From: Protopterus annectens
Taxonomy: Eukaryota; Chordata; Ceratodontiformes; Protopteridae
Length of the DNA: 64,000 nucleotides
NCBI RefSeq assembly: GCF_019279795.1
Contig: NC_056732.1
Span: 1,072,912,078 to 1,072,976,077, forward strand
Direction of reading: 5' to 3'
Position numbers and translations under genes: made by a program. Below are positions 19,590 to 31,330 of this stretch, in pieces. Position 1 is the stretch's first letter; the number at the start of each line of letters is the position of its first letter. The notes beneath the pieces were generated by a model that searched no databases, was not told where the DNA came from, and saw only the letters and a program-made list of their open reading frames with translations.

Positions 19590-22519
19590 AGTTCTTAACC
19601 AATTTACAGTGTGTCAGATGAATCCAGGACACTCGCTCTGCGATCTTGACTGCAGTGGGTGTTGACAGTAGCACTTGGTACGGTCCTTCCCACTTTGGAG
19701 AACTCCAATTCTTTTTCTTCACGACTTTCACCCAGACCCACGTGCCTGGGACTATTGCTGCTTCCGATGGTCTGGCTTGTTCTTTATCTGAAACAGAGTT
19801 TAACTGCAAAAGTTTGTTATTCAAAAATTGCCTCATGTACTCTGCAAGTGAACTGTCAGCCTCCTGGTCTGCAGGCATGAAAGGTTTCCACTGAGGTGTA
19901 TAATATGCCCTCCAAACAAAATTTCAAAAGGAGTTAACCCTTTTACATTTGGAACAGTTCTCATACTCAACAGTGCCAGAGGCAGACAGTGCACCCAGTT
20001 CTTTTGTGTCTCACTGATCAATTTCCTAAGTTTGTTTTTCAAAACTCCATTATGCCTCTCTACTAATCCTGCAGATTGGGGGTGGTATGCACAATGGTTT
20101 TTCAAAGTAATCCCAAAATAACGGCTCAATTGTTGTATAGTTTGATTTACAAAGTGTGTGCCATTGTCACTATAAATCTTTTCCAGTATGCCAAACTTAG
20201 GATTAATTTCTTTAACGAGGACTTTTGCAACAGTAGCTGCATCTGGATTTTTAGTCGGAAAAGCTTCCACCCATTTGGAAAACATATCTATAATGACAGG
20301 GCAGTACTTTTTATTTTCACATTTGTTCAGCTCTATAAAATCCATACAGATAGTATGGAATGGATACGGTGGTGTAGGGAAACTCCCTTGCTTAGGCTTC
20401 AATGTGCATGATGCTTGTTACAAACATGGCATGCTGCACAAAAATTTTTTGTGTAGTTTGTAAATCCATACGGTGTAAACACTCGATTCACTAACTGTAC
20501 CATCCCCCCTGTTGAGACATGGCACTGCCCATGGCTCAACAAAGCTGCATATCTAAACAAGTTAGATGGTAAAATCGTTTTTCTCTCTTTGGAGATGTAC
20601 AGCTCTTTCTCAAGAATTGCTCCTCGTTTTATCCATTTTTGTTTTTCTACATTTGTAGTAAGTGTCTGCATTGTTTTTAACATTTCTAAGTCTAAAATCT
20701 CAGATGGTTGTAATTCCTCGCTCAAAAGAAATACTTCTGAAGCTGAAGCTGCTTGCTTTGCAGCTGTATCAGCTCTCGCATTACCTTTTGAAATCCTATC
20801 CTGTTGTTTGGTATGAGCTATGCATTTACAAATAGCTACTTTCTGAGGTAACTGAATAGAGTCTAATAAATCTAAAATAAATTGCGCATGATTAATTGGT
20901 TTACCAGTAGATGTTATCATTCCTCTATTTTTCCACTGCTGTGCAAAAACATGTACAGTAGAAAAAGCATACTGGCTGTCAGTAAAAATGTTCACTCATT
21001 TACCCTTTGCCAAGGTACATGCCCTTGTTAAAGCAATCAATTCTGCTGCTTATGCAGATAAGTTGTGTGGTAAAGGCTTTGCTTCTAAAATCTCAGTATC
21101 AGAAACTACTGCCTACCCCACTAGATTCTCTCCTGTAGGACCCCTCCTACATGAGCCGTCCACATAGTATGTCACCTCGGCATCATCCAAGGGAACATCC
21201 GTGAGATCTTTTCTAGGTAGTGTCTTTTGCTCAATCTCCTGCAAGCAGCAGTGTGGTTTGCCCTCTACAGGGGTTGGGAGCAAGGTTGACGGATTCAAAG
21301 TTGTGCATCGTTCAATTGTCATATGAGGTTGGCTTAACAGTATAGTCATACAGGAAAGATGTCTAGCAGGAGAAAGATATGCTACTTTTTCTTGCAGTAA
21401 AATAATTGCGACTGCATGAGGCACTCTCAACGTGAGAGGGTGGAATAACACTACTGAAGCTGAAGCCTGCACTGCCATTGCAGCTGCGACTACTGCTTGT
21501 ACACAGTGGGGCAGGGATTGCGCCACTGGGTCTAGCTGTGATGAATAGTAAGCTATGGGGCGTTGTTTGCCCCCATGCTGCTGTGTTAACACTGATGTCA
21601 TATAACCCTGCTTACAATCTACAGTTTGGAAAAATCGTTTATGATAGTTCGGTAATCCTAAAACTAATGCGGATGCTATTAGTTGTTTCAATTTGCAGAA
21701 AGCTGATTCTGCTTCTGGTGTCCACTGTAGTAAATCTTGTGCTGCCATAGGCTTCTTAAATATCATGTTAGTCAGTGGAGCAGATTCCAAGGCATAGTTT
21801 GGAATCCAGCTCCGACAAAAATTAGTAGTACCTAGGAAGGACATCATTTCCTTCTTGGTAGTTGGTTTGGGTGCTTGTAATATTGCTGTTTTTCTGTCTT
21901 CATCTAATATTCTGCCCTCTTTGGATATTGCATATCCCAGGTATTTGACCTGTCTTTTCCAAAGTTGCAGTTTGTTTTTGTTTACCTTGTGTCCTTGAGT
22001 AGCTAGAAATTGTAGTAATGCTGTGGTATCTTCTCTGCATTCTTGCTGGTGGGGGCTGCCAGCAGAATGTCGTCTACATAAAGTAAAATCTGGCTGCCTT
22101 TCGGTGGGATAAATCCCGCCAGGTTACTTGCCATTTCCTGTGCGAATATTGTTGGACTCTCACAATATCCCTGTGGTAGTCACCTATATGTATACCTTTT
22201 CCCCTGAAATGTAAATGCAAACCAATGTTGGCTGTCAGGGTGTATCAGTATTGAGAAAAACGCATTGCTAATATCTACCACAGAAAAATACTTTTGTTGT
22301 GGTTTCAAATCATTTAATAAGGTGTGTGGATCTGGCACTGTAGGTGCCCTAGGTATAACTCGTCATTTACAGCTTGTAAATCTTGGACCATACGCCATTC
22401 TCCATTTGCTTTCCTAACAGGAAATAAGGGTGTATTACATGGTGAATCGGGAGATTCTATCAATACTTCTTCCTTAAGTAAGGCTGCTATTATAGGCTTG
22501 ATTCCTACTTCTGCATCTT
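19531..22519 (-). pseudogene. pol: ERV pol, copy 2: RT, RNase H, integrase (broken)
   Basis: Duplicates copy 1 with the same stops (RT near 22185, RNase H near 20995) and the same frame change after YVDD. Private lesions include loss of seven bases near 20404 relative to copy 1, which splits the integrase frame between the HHCC finger (20995-20399) and the DDE core (20402-19833), and a one-base loss near 22360 in RT. Catalytic motifs YVDD, SDNGTHF and VERHNG and the GPY/F-type end (19878-19531) are present but not in one frame. Confidence 0.9.
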
Positions 22520-22532
22520 TTCTTAAGGGATA
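22520..22532. repeat. PLE target-site duplication, left copy, ERV copy 2
   Basis: TTCTTAAGGGATA, matched at 25414-25426. The position in pol is identical to that in copy 1. Confidence 0.9.
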
Positions 22533-22657
22533 AACAAGCAAAGATAGAACGTTATGCTGAAGTCCTGTTATACCAAACAGACAAATCCAATGTGAAAAAA
22601 GTAGCAGGACACTGCCAAGACAAAGCTGATAAAACACCTTTTATTAAAAGTTAGCGC

Positions 22658-22679
22658 TTTCGGGATGACCCTTCTTCAG
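22658..22679 (-). ncRNA. hammerhead-like core, PLE left arm, copy 2
   Basis: Minus strand CTGAAGA, GGG-TCAT-CCC hairpin, GAAA. Identical to 11447-11468. Confidence 0.42.
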
Positions 22680-22730
22680 ACTTAATGCATAACTGCAAAT
22701 ACAGCCATATTTAAAATACAAGCCAACCAA

Positions 22731-24010
22731 TCATTTACTAACAAAAACCCGCCTATTTTGCAGCACAGGTTTTATAGGTAACACATCATTAAGGCCTGGT
22801 GGTCTGTGTGCTCTTAGATCAACAATCCACTTGGATTCAGCCAAGGCTGTTCTGTGTTTAATATCACCCCCCCTGTCATTGGCTTTCATATTCTCAATAC
22901 ATCTAAATGTAAAGGTGTGCGTAGGATACTCCCTTATGTGTCTGTAGAGTGCATTACTTATATTACATGTTCTGATATTGCTAAAATGCTGCAAAATCCT
23001 GATTTTAAACATATTATTAGTCATGCCTATATAAAAACACACACACTGTTCACAATTAGCCATATATACCAAGTGTTGTGTCCTACAGGTTGCCCTCCCT
23101 TTGAAATTAAAAATTTTTGCTGTGTCAGGATGTTTGAATTCTGTGTCACTCTTAATATACCTACATGCCTTGCAGTTACCACATGGGTATGTGCCTGCTC
23201 TCATGTAGGATGTGTGTTCCTTACCCAAATGTACCTCTTTGCATAATAAATCTTTTAAGTTCCGATTCCTTCTGTAATTAAATATTGGGCGCTCACCTAC
23301 TATATCCTTCAACCCAACGTCACTTTCGTCAGTATGTTCCAATTTTCTGCACAATCTGGCATACATCTTTAATGTTACTCCCATAAGTGAAGAAATTTAG
23401 GTTTGTTTTTCTCATTTATAACTACACTATCTTGTTTGTTAGTATCCGAACCTTCTAACCAAGGCCTAAATCTAGTCTTCCTATACTTTGTATGGCTATT
23501 CATAGCTTTGCTAACCAAGGTTTTTGCATATCCCTATCAATAAAATGTTGGTCTGGCTTGAGCAATTCTTCTTCATAGCATGCATCTTCAGAACATATCT
23601 TAGAAATCCTACCTACTTGGTTTTGGACAATGTTGGGAAAAATGTGTCTCGGATGCATGCTATCAGGAAAACAAAGTGTTTTGCCAACATTCCTTTCTAT
23701 ACAATTTAGAGGTGAAGCCCAAGTCAGTTTGTTCCACACATACATCCAAAAACTCCATCTGGTGGTAGGAACTTTTGGCAGTGAAGCTCAAAAATGTTGT
23801 GGTGGTGTGAAGGAGCATACAAATTCCTCAAAGTGAGTGCATCTCCATCCCACAAAATAAAACATCATCTACAAACCTCACATATAGAACTATATACTTT
23901 TGCCATTGTGAATTATTCAAGACTTCCTTGGTTTCCCATTTAGACAATACTAAGTTGGCATATGTATTGGCACAGGGGGTGCCCATGGCTACCCCCTGTG
24001 CTTGTCTTCA
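22731..24010 (-). pseudogene. PLE RT/GIY-YIG, left arm, broken, copy 2
   Basis: The GIY-YIG and Cys-rich region is open over 217 codons (23384-22731). The RT part is split by frameshifts near 23390, 23533, 23665, 23813 and 23870. Relative to copy 1, where the whole arm is open, copy 2 has gained at least five small indels. Confidence 0.85.
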
Positions 24011-24070
24011 GCAGGCATAACGCAACCAACAGTATAAGTCCAAAACGTACATACGTATCCCAACTTAGTA

Positions 24071-25290
24071 TTGTCTAAATGGGAAACCATGAAAGTCTTG
24101 AATAATTCACAATGGCAAAAGTATATAGTCCTATATGTGAGGTTTGTAGATGATGTTTTTATTTTGTGGGATGGAGATGCACTCACTTTTGAGGAATTTG
24201 TGGCGTTCCTTTACACCACCACAACATTTTTGAGCTTCACTGCCAAAAGTTCCTACCACCAGATGGAGTTTTTGGATGTATGTGTGGAACAAACCGACTT
24301 GGGCTTCACCTAAATTGTATAGAAAGGAATGTTGGCAAATTTTTGTTTCTTGATAGCATGCATCCGAGACACATTTTTCCCAACATTGTCCAAAACCAAG
24401 TAGGTAGGATTTCTAAGATATGTTCTGAAGATGCATGCTATGAAGAAGAATTGTTCAAGCTAGACAAACATTTTATTGATAGGGGATATGCAAAAACCTT
24501 GGTTAGCAAAGCTATGAATAGCCATACAAAGTATAGGAAGACTAGATTTAGGCCTTGGTTAGAAGGTTCGGATACTAACAAACAAGGTAGTGTAGTTATA
24601 AATGAGAAAAACAAACCTAAATTTCTCTTCACTTATGGGAGTAACATTAAAGATGTATGCCAGATTGTGCAGAAAAATTGGAACATACTGACGAAAGACG
24701 TTGGTTGAAGGATATAGTAGGTGAGCGCCCAATATTTAATTACAGAAGGAATCGGAACTTAAAAGATTTATTATGCAAAGAGGTACATTTGGGTAAGGAA
24801 CACACATCCTACATGAGAGCAGGCACATATCCATGTGGTAACTGCAAGGCATGTAGGTATATTAAGAGTGACACAGAATTCAAACATCCTGACACAGCAA
24901 AAATTTTTAATTTCAAAGGGAGGGCAACCTGTAGGACACAACACTTGGTATATATGGCTAATTGTGAACAGTGTGCGTGTTTTTATATAGGCATGACTAA
25001 TAATATGTTTAAAATCAGGATTTTGCAGCATTTTAGCAATATCAGAACATGTGATATAAGTAATGCACTCTACAGACACATAAGGGAGTATCCTACGCAC
25101 ACCTTTACATTTAGATGTATTGAGAATATGAAAGCCAATGACAGGGGGGGGTGATATTAAACACAGAACAGCCTTGGCTGAATCCAAGTGGATTGTTGAT
25201 CTAAGAGCACACAGACCACCAGGCCTTAATGATGTGTTACCTATAAAACCTGTGCTACAAAATAGGCGGTTTTTAGTAAATGATTGGTTG
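24071..25290 (+). pseudogene. PLE RT/GIY-YIG, right arm, broken, copy 2
   Basis: The RT active-site region (RFVDD) is open at 24071-24313. Frames change near 24310-24350 and 24705. The GIY-YIG domain is open at 24657-25154 and changes frame at a G7 run near 25144. In places this arm is better preserved than its partner in copy 1 (for example near 24720-24810 and 24975). Confidence 0.85.
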
Positions 25291-25334
25291 GCTTGTATTT
25301 TAAATATGGCTGCATTTGCAGTTATGCATTAAAT

Positions 25335-25356
25335 CTGAAGAAGGGTCATCCCGAAA
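25335..25356 (+). ncRNA. hammerhead-like core, PLE right arm, copy 2
   Basis: CTGAAGA (25335-25341), GGG-TCAT-CCC hairpin, GAAA (25353-25356), as in copy 1. Confidence 0.42.
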
Positions 25357-25413
25357 GCGCTAACTTTTAATAAAAGGTGTTTTCTCAGCTTTGTCTTGGC
25401 AGTGTCCTGCTAC

Positions 25414-25426
25414 TTCTTAAGGGATA
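25414..25426. repeat. PLE target-site duplication, right copy, ERV copy 2
   Basis: TTCTTAAGGGATA, matching 22520-22532. Confidence 0.9.
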
Positions 25427-26595
25427 CTGTCTCTTTTGAGGTCTAAATGCTGACTTTGGCGTGATAGTGACTGGTCCTGCTGTGCGAATAAGTCCTACAT
25501 CTGATTTTCCTGTTGACCAGAGAGTCTCTGGTATGTCACGTAAGGCTTTTTCCTCTTCCTCTAGTAAGAGTGCTACTCAGCTGTCCTCACTTGCCTGCAA
25601 GTGTACAGCTGGGTGTGTCTGTGTTATCCAATTCAACTTCTGCTTTTGTACTCCCTGTTCTGAAAGTTCTAATTCTGTCTGTTTTTCCCACCTTGTGACT
25701 TTTTCTCCTAGGTCTGCCCACTTCACATTTTTATCTTTAGTAAAACTCACATGTGGTAATCGATTAGATTTGTAAAGTGCTAGGAATTCCTGGGGCAAGG
25801 AACAGCTTACTACACTGTTTCCGTCTGTGTCCCAGTATAGATTTCGTAATACTAATCTGTTAGCATGGTTTCTAAACAGTTCTTGCTCATATTCTTTATC
25901 AGGTCCTGGTTTGCTACAGTAATATAGAGTGCAATGCAACAAATGCTGTTTATTAGTGTCAAGGGAGGGGGATTTATTGATGGCTACGTTCATCATTTCT
26001 TCGGTTGCTGCCCCTGGACCAGTCGTAACCAAGTCCTGGCTGTACCAATAAAATGTTTCACCCTCCGGTCGCACTACAAAAGTATCCATTTGTCGCTGTG
26101 CTTCCATACCCTGCATAGTTGGAACTACTGCTATGCCAAATATCTGCATTAGATCTCTGCCCAAAAGATTTACTGGGCATTTTGCAGAAACAACAATTTT
26201 GCTTTTCTGGGTCATCCCTGAAACAGGGTCAGTTATTGCTATATTGCGGGAGAGTGGCTCCCGATACAGCTGTCCATTAGCTGCTTTCACTAATATGTAG
26301 TCAAGTGATTCTGAATTTTCTGGTAGTTTGGAAGGATGTATCAGGGATCGTGAAGCCCCTGAGTCACACAGGAATTGAACTTCCTCCCCTCTACCAGAAG
26401 TGAAACTTCCGGTTTTGTGTCTGCTAAGTAGAGCTCTAGGCTCAATAATGCCAAGTCTAAAATTTCATTTTCTTCATTATCTGTGATTTCATGCACATCT
26501 TCTATTTCTTCTGTCTCATCCTCTACTCCCTCTATCACATTTGCATTTGTCTTTTCCTGATTATTCCCTTCTAGTGATTCTTGACTACCATATAG
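25427..26595 (-). pseudogene. pro: ERV protease and N-terminal RT, copy 2 (broken)
   Basis: Same content and the same G-run frameshift near 26380 as copy 1. The acidic segment (26538-26341), the retropepsin DSG signature, and the 26290-25577 frame with NLLGRDLM are all present. No private lesion is obvious by eye. Confidence 0.8.
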
Positions 26596-28012
26596 TCAGT
26601 CCTCACCCTCCTTGTCTTCTGTAGTTACCTTTTTATTTTGCCTGCAATCCCTTGCTAAATGTCCCTTTTTTCCGCATTTAAAACATTCACTCCTTTTCTT
26701 TCTCTCTTCAAACTCCTCTGATCGTTTATCAGATTGTTTGTTTCCCTGGGCATTTTTCTTACCCTTCTTCCGGTCTGTACTACAAAGACTTCTGATCCGT
26801 CTTTACTGCAAATACTTGAGTTTTCTTTTTCTTTTTGCTATTAAAATGCCCTTCGGCATGTCTTGCATATTCAAGTAATGACTGTAATCTACTTGTAAGA
26901 TGATCTACCATGTGCTTTGTAATAAAGCTGCTAATGGATGCAATACTGCCTTTCAAAAATGCATTCTTTAGCTGCTGCTCATATGGGGAATCATGTGTTT
27001 GGTCTTCAGGTACCTGCATTCCACAATGGTTATTAAAACACTCTAATAATCTGGCATAATATCTATCAACAGTTTCACCTTCTTGTTGTATGCATTGATT
27101 AATGCAAGTCCAGTCAGCCCTAGGCTTCCATTTCTCAGAGATTCAGTCTGTCAGACCTTTCACTCTGTTATCCAGTTCTGTGTTACTATGTGGGAGTGGC
27201 CTATGTTCTGCGTCACGGGGATTCCAGTTGCCACTGATCATGTGCCAATCTGGACCTACGATTTGTCTGACTACTTTCTCTACTTCCTCTCCATTTAAAT
27301 GATAACTTAACCTCATGCCCTGTAAGTCTTCTAAGAATTTTCTAAAATTAACTTTCAGATGGGGAATTCCCTCTGTGGCCTTCCGGATGTCTTCCGGTGT
27401 CCACGGTCTATATACTAGAAGAGTTGGGTCCTGTCCTGCCTGTCCTGCCTGTGGATTTGGTACTTCTATGAGTGGACATATCTCTTCTTCACTCATAGCT
27501 TGTGAATTTTTATTTATTTCATACAATTCAATATCCCCTCTTAAGTTGCGTGTTCGAGACCTAGTCTCGATAGGATCTCTGACAAACAGTTTTGGTTTTG
27601 CAGGGACAGCTGGATATAGGAGAGGTGGATCAGCTTGTCCACTCACTTCATATTCTGGTAAGGGAAGCGGAGGGGGCAGAGGGGCTGTTGCTATTACCAA
27701 GTTATTGTCTTCTTTATCTAAAAACATTGCTTTTGAATTTTTATTCTTTTGTTCCCTGCGGTTTGCTTCCACAAGCCACCTGTGTGCCTGAGGAACTCCT
27801 AATTGACGTTGCTTTTTTATCTGACCTTTTGTGTCTGTTTTAAGCTGTTTGACAAGTTTGATAAGTGAAGGTTTATCTAAATTACCATCAAATTTGTATA
27901 TATTAACCCATTTTGTATAGTACCTAACATTGTTGGCACGCTGTAATTGCATATATTTCACGTCTTCAGTTAAAGGCGGATCTCGAGAACTTTTTGTGCA
28001 CTTATTTCCCAT
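26596..28012 (-). pseudogene. gag: ERV Gag, copy 2, broken
   Basis: Starts with the same MGNKCTK at 28012. A C-to-T transition turns CGA into a TGA stop at 27143-27145 (after residue 289). One-base losses near 26771 and 26804 break the region before the zinc knuckle. The last lesions lie in homopolymer-like runs. The readthrough-type UGA CUA at 26593-26598 is kept. Confidence 0.9.
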
Positions 28013-28457
28013 GTTGTCTTAACTTAGTTAGAAATTGTTATGTAACCCTTTTTATCACGTGGTACCACGATTTACACTTCTTCACAGTTTATCTAGAATA
28101 ACTGCCTACCTATCCTGTTTCCCTGATCTATGACAAGACAGCAATCTTTTTTGTCCCTGATTTACAAAAAAAATCTCCTGACAAAAACAAATGCTGTAAC
28201 AAGCCCCTGATCTGAAACAAAGAAAAGGTAAAATCCTCCTTATCTGAGCCTCCGTGATTGATCTCTCACCGGAACTGTTGACTCGTCCTCCAATTGCAGA
28301 TCAGAAACAGTGGCTGGCTTCTTTTGAATGACAATTCAGTCGGAGGTCTTTTCAAAGCAGAAGAACCGATGTGGCTTCTTCCCCGTACGGTTTCATGCCA
28401 CCGGGCCCATCTGACCTGAGCTAGAGCGAGAGATGTTTCCGGTCCAAAGGACCAATC
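28013..28457 (-). other. ERV 5' leader, copy 2
   Basis: Mirrors 16800-17241, with a few-base difference near 28383 (CCCCGTACGG versus CCCACGG). The PBS (28437-28454) matches that of copy 1. Confidence 0.7.
28437..28454 (-). promoter_or_regulatory. ERV primer-binding site, tRNA-Tyr-like, copy 2
   Basis: Minus strand TGGTCCTTTGGACCGGAA, three bases from the 5' LTR. Identical to the copy 1 site. Confidence 0.55.
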
Positions 28458-29208
28458 TGTCAAAGGAAAAATATACTTAAAAAAATGATCAATACATGGT
28501 AGGTTCAGGTTAAGGAACTTTAATCTTGCAGCAAGGAGACAAAAACGTGCTAATACAGAGTTTATCTAACTAAAATCAGGAAGTAAGTTCATCTTTATAC
28601 ACTTTCTAACAAGACATTGCCTACCAAGCTGATGTAACCGATCACAAGTTTTAACATCATCATTACATAGCAGCTGTTTATCCATAATTTTCTGCTTGCA
28701 CTATAATTTTATGAAAAACTTCCTAAGAAAAACAACGTGGCCTTGGTGACCACCGGTTAGATACAGTTTCCCACTATGTTATGTTTCTATTCAAGGTACT
28801 ACAGTTAATTCGAGCACAAAGCAAGTACAGATTCTTCAAGCAATCCTTTGTCTTATGTATCTCTTCTTTTCCGCAGCTGTGCATGTTCTCATAACACGAA
28901 CAGAGCTAATTGTTCAAAATCATAACATTATAGAATATGGTATTGTTTCATTTATTACTTCCTGACCTAGCAGATAATCACCTGCTTCTCAGTACATTTC
29001 CAAAAGGCATAAACATGAATTTTGCTGTGCTAGCAATTACTAGGTCAGGGGGCATCTTGCAAGTTTTCAAAAAGCATACTGCAGTTTCAAAAAGCATCTT
29101 ACAATTTCATACAGAATTAAGCTGTATATAAAATAGAATGAAAACGTGTTAATTCTTTTAGCTTCTAATAATTATTAGACATATACATAAATGCATATTT
29201 ATCTGACA
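28458..29208 (-). repeat. ERV LTR 3 (5' LTR of the array)
   Basis: Ends TATTTATCTGACA and starts TGTCAAAGG on the plus strand. As the array's transcriptional 5' LTR it holds a minus-strand TATA-like ATTTTATATA (29125-29134) and AATAAA (28951-28956). Variants TTTCAAAAAGC, AATAATTATT and TTTATCTGACA distinguish its U3 from LTR 1 and LTR 2. Confidence 0.93.
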
Positions 29209-29213
29209 AAAGG
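29209..29213. repeat. ERV target-site duplication, right copy (AAAGG)
   Basis: Matches 6017-6021. Beyond it the DIRS recombinase gene resumes. Confidence 0.85.
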
Positions 29214-29640
29214 ATTTCTTAAAAGGTGTGGGTTGATGAAGCTAGAAGTGCAATTGTCTGTGCACATCCAACAAATGGAGCATGTATTCTCCTTTATTTG
29301 AAAAATTAGGAAAAAAGACTGGAAGATTAATACTCTGATTGAGTGGAGAATATGAAGCTACATTCGGCAAAAAGGAAGGATAGTGTGTAAAGTAACCCTG
29401 TCTTTGTGGAAAATAATGCATGGAAGTTGGCAAGATAGAGCTTAGAGCTCTGACACCCATTCTGGCTGAAGTAATGGCCACCAGGAAAAGGGCTTTCCCA
29501 AGTCAGAAAAATTTTAGGTCCACTTTGGCAGCAGTTCAAAAGGAGCTTGAGCCAAGGCTTGGAGCAAGACAATCAAGTCTCAGGGAGGGGTAGCGTCCTT
29601 AACTCATTCTCTCCAAAGATGCTCTGGAAGTTTGCACTGT
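29214..29640 (-). pseudogene. DIRS tyrosine recombinase, N-terminal part
   Basis: The minus strand shows the VAITSARMG segment (the box-I Arg region of vertebrate DIRS recombinases), then SFLPNVASYSPLNQSINLPV and LHLLDVHRQLHF blocks. The gene is cut at 29214 by the ERV and continues at 6016. Upstream (29580-29640) a PPF/LLP-type segment in another frame extends the gene. Frameshifts are present. Confidence 0.75.
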
Positions 29641-29899
29641 ATCTTCCAATGGAAAGAGCTTAAGGGTTTTGAAAGAATAAAACCGTGTCCTTACATTTCA
29701 AACAAGTCTTCAATATCTCTGGAACCATAGAGGTTACTAAAAAAAAGTGTATATTTCAAACTATTCAGACCAAACTATTTTTATAGTGGTAGTATTCTTT
29801 AGGTTCTTGGTCTTAAACAGAATTTTATAAAGCACATTAAACACAGTAACTATTATGGTTGTAATATTTTGTAAACAACTTACAATATCTCAGTAACCA

Positions 29900-30290
29900 C
29901 TCAAGTTGCACGGCTCTACTTCTAAACATCGAACCTTTTATAACCAAACTTCATTTCCACAAGATCAAAATAGCGAAAGCAGAAATACCTGAATGGTGAA
30001 TTTTTCCCAGGGTAAGTAAACACCTGCCCAAACTGACACAAAACACACACCAAAGTAAGTAAAACCTAACTAGGTGGGGGGGGGGTTTCTATACCCCCTT
30101 ACCCCTCTTAACTATATATACCAACTCCGGGATCACTCTACAGTGGAGAAGAAGGCATGTTTGGCAAGTGTTTACTTACCCTGTGATAAATTCACCGTTC
30201 GGGTTTTTCAGCTTTCGCTATTTTCATCTTGCGGAAATGAAGTTTGGTTATATGAGGTTTGATGCTTAGAAGTAGATCCAGTTACACACA
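29900..30290. mobile_element. foldback / MITE-like element in DIRS
   Basis: About 130 bp at 29900-30030 (TAACCAAACTTCATTTCC, AATAGCGAAAGC, GGGTAAGTAAACAC) recur inverted at about 30150-30285 (GTGTTTACTTACCC, GCTTTCGCTATT, GGAAATGAAGTTTGGTTA). A middle of roughly 120 bp contains a G10 run. It has no coding capacity. I could not fix exact ends or a target duplication. Confidence 0.7.
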
Positions 30291-31330
30291 TGCTGTCATC
30301 ATCATTTTGTTTATACAGCTGAGCGCTTTCATAAGAGAGTAAGCAGTTCTGTCTGTGCTACTTGGTTGTTAAGATATTTACAAAGACTTGAAATATATAT
30401 CAATATAAATAAATATTATATGAACAATAACCAATATCTCTTTACCTGCACTACAGAGATATCAAATAGCAATACAGTTGTGTTTGCCATTGTGTAAACT
30501 TTAAGATGAAATCTTTCAATACTTTGTATGTAGAGTGGTATTGGAATTATTAATGCAAATATGAAAAATCAATACTTGACACCTGGAGGGGTCAGTAGGA
30601 TGTAACTGGAGAATCACCTGGAAGCATCATTTGGCTGTAATGAGTTAAGCGAAGGTCTAAGAAAAAGGTACCTCTGAGGAAGGCTTTGCACAATTTGAAT
30701 CAGGCTGAAGAAGCATGATTCTCACCCACATGGAAGTTTGAAATGGCTGCTAACTGAACCTTAACAGTAAACAGCTAGCTCCATTATGGAAAATGGAGGC
30801 AAATAATTTTAACACTGTTGATATAGGAACATAAAGAGGATCTAGATTTCACTGCAAAGTCTATGATGAAAATCTGTTCCATTTGCTTTTGTAAATTTTC
30901 CTAGTGGATGGTTTCTAAGAAGAGGTAAGAATGTGGATCACTTGTGATGAAAGCCTAGACTGACTTGCCATCATTGGAAGTGGAAAAAACATACAGTTAG
31001 CTTTAGGGCTTGAATATCTGGATGAGGCATTCCAGAAAGGTGAGGCAGTAGATTTGGATTCAGAAGTAGGGAAAATCACACGTATTGAGACCAAAAAGAA
31101 GCAATGAGCTTAATCCTGATTTTCCATTGTAATGCTTTCTGTAAATATTCTGCAATTAAGGGAGTTGGTGAAAAGGCATTTAGGAGACTGGAGGGCCAAT
31201 TGTAGATTAGAGCATCTCTCAGGGACTTCCCCTGTAGGGGGCAGGGGATCAGAGCAAAGAACCTGCTGCATTTGGAACTAACAGGAGAAGAGAAAAGATC
31301 ACAGCATGGTTGGCTGTATTAATGAAAGAT
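30290..31330 (-). other. decayed DIRS sequence between RNase H and recombinase
   Basis: No clean frame. The position, and weak recombinase-like segments around 30560-31260 on the minus strand, suggest that this is the degenerate linker of the DIRS pol/YR region plus small insertions. Confidence 0.4.

Larger units (their letters stand above)
22533..25413. mobile_element. palindromic Penelope-like element in ERV pol, copy 2
   Basis: Same insert, orientation and junctions as 11322-14198. The arms are interrupted by many small indels that copy 1 lacks (for example near 23330-23395, 23533, 23665, 23813-23870, 24040 and 24310-24350). Because insert and target duplication are shared, the PLE was already present before the provirus became tandem. 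Confidence 0.9.
6022..29208 (-). mobile_element. tandem endogenous retrovirus: LTR-int-LTR-int-LTR
   Basis: Three LTRs (6022-6771, 17242-17992, 28458-29208) separate two nearly identical internal regions, each with leader, gag, pro-pol and env on the minus strand. The whole array is flanked by one 5-bp duplication, AAAGG at 6017-6021 and 29209-29213. The LTRs begin TGTCA and end TGACA. Gag has a myristoylation-type MGNKCTK start and one zinc knuckle. Gag and pro share a frame separated by UGA. Integrase has a GPY/F-type C-terminus. Env has a CWIC motif and a CX6CC-type TM. These traits fit a class I (gamma/epsilon-like) retrovirus. Both copies carry the same PLE insert in pol. Confidence 0.95.
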
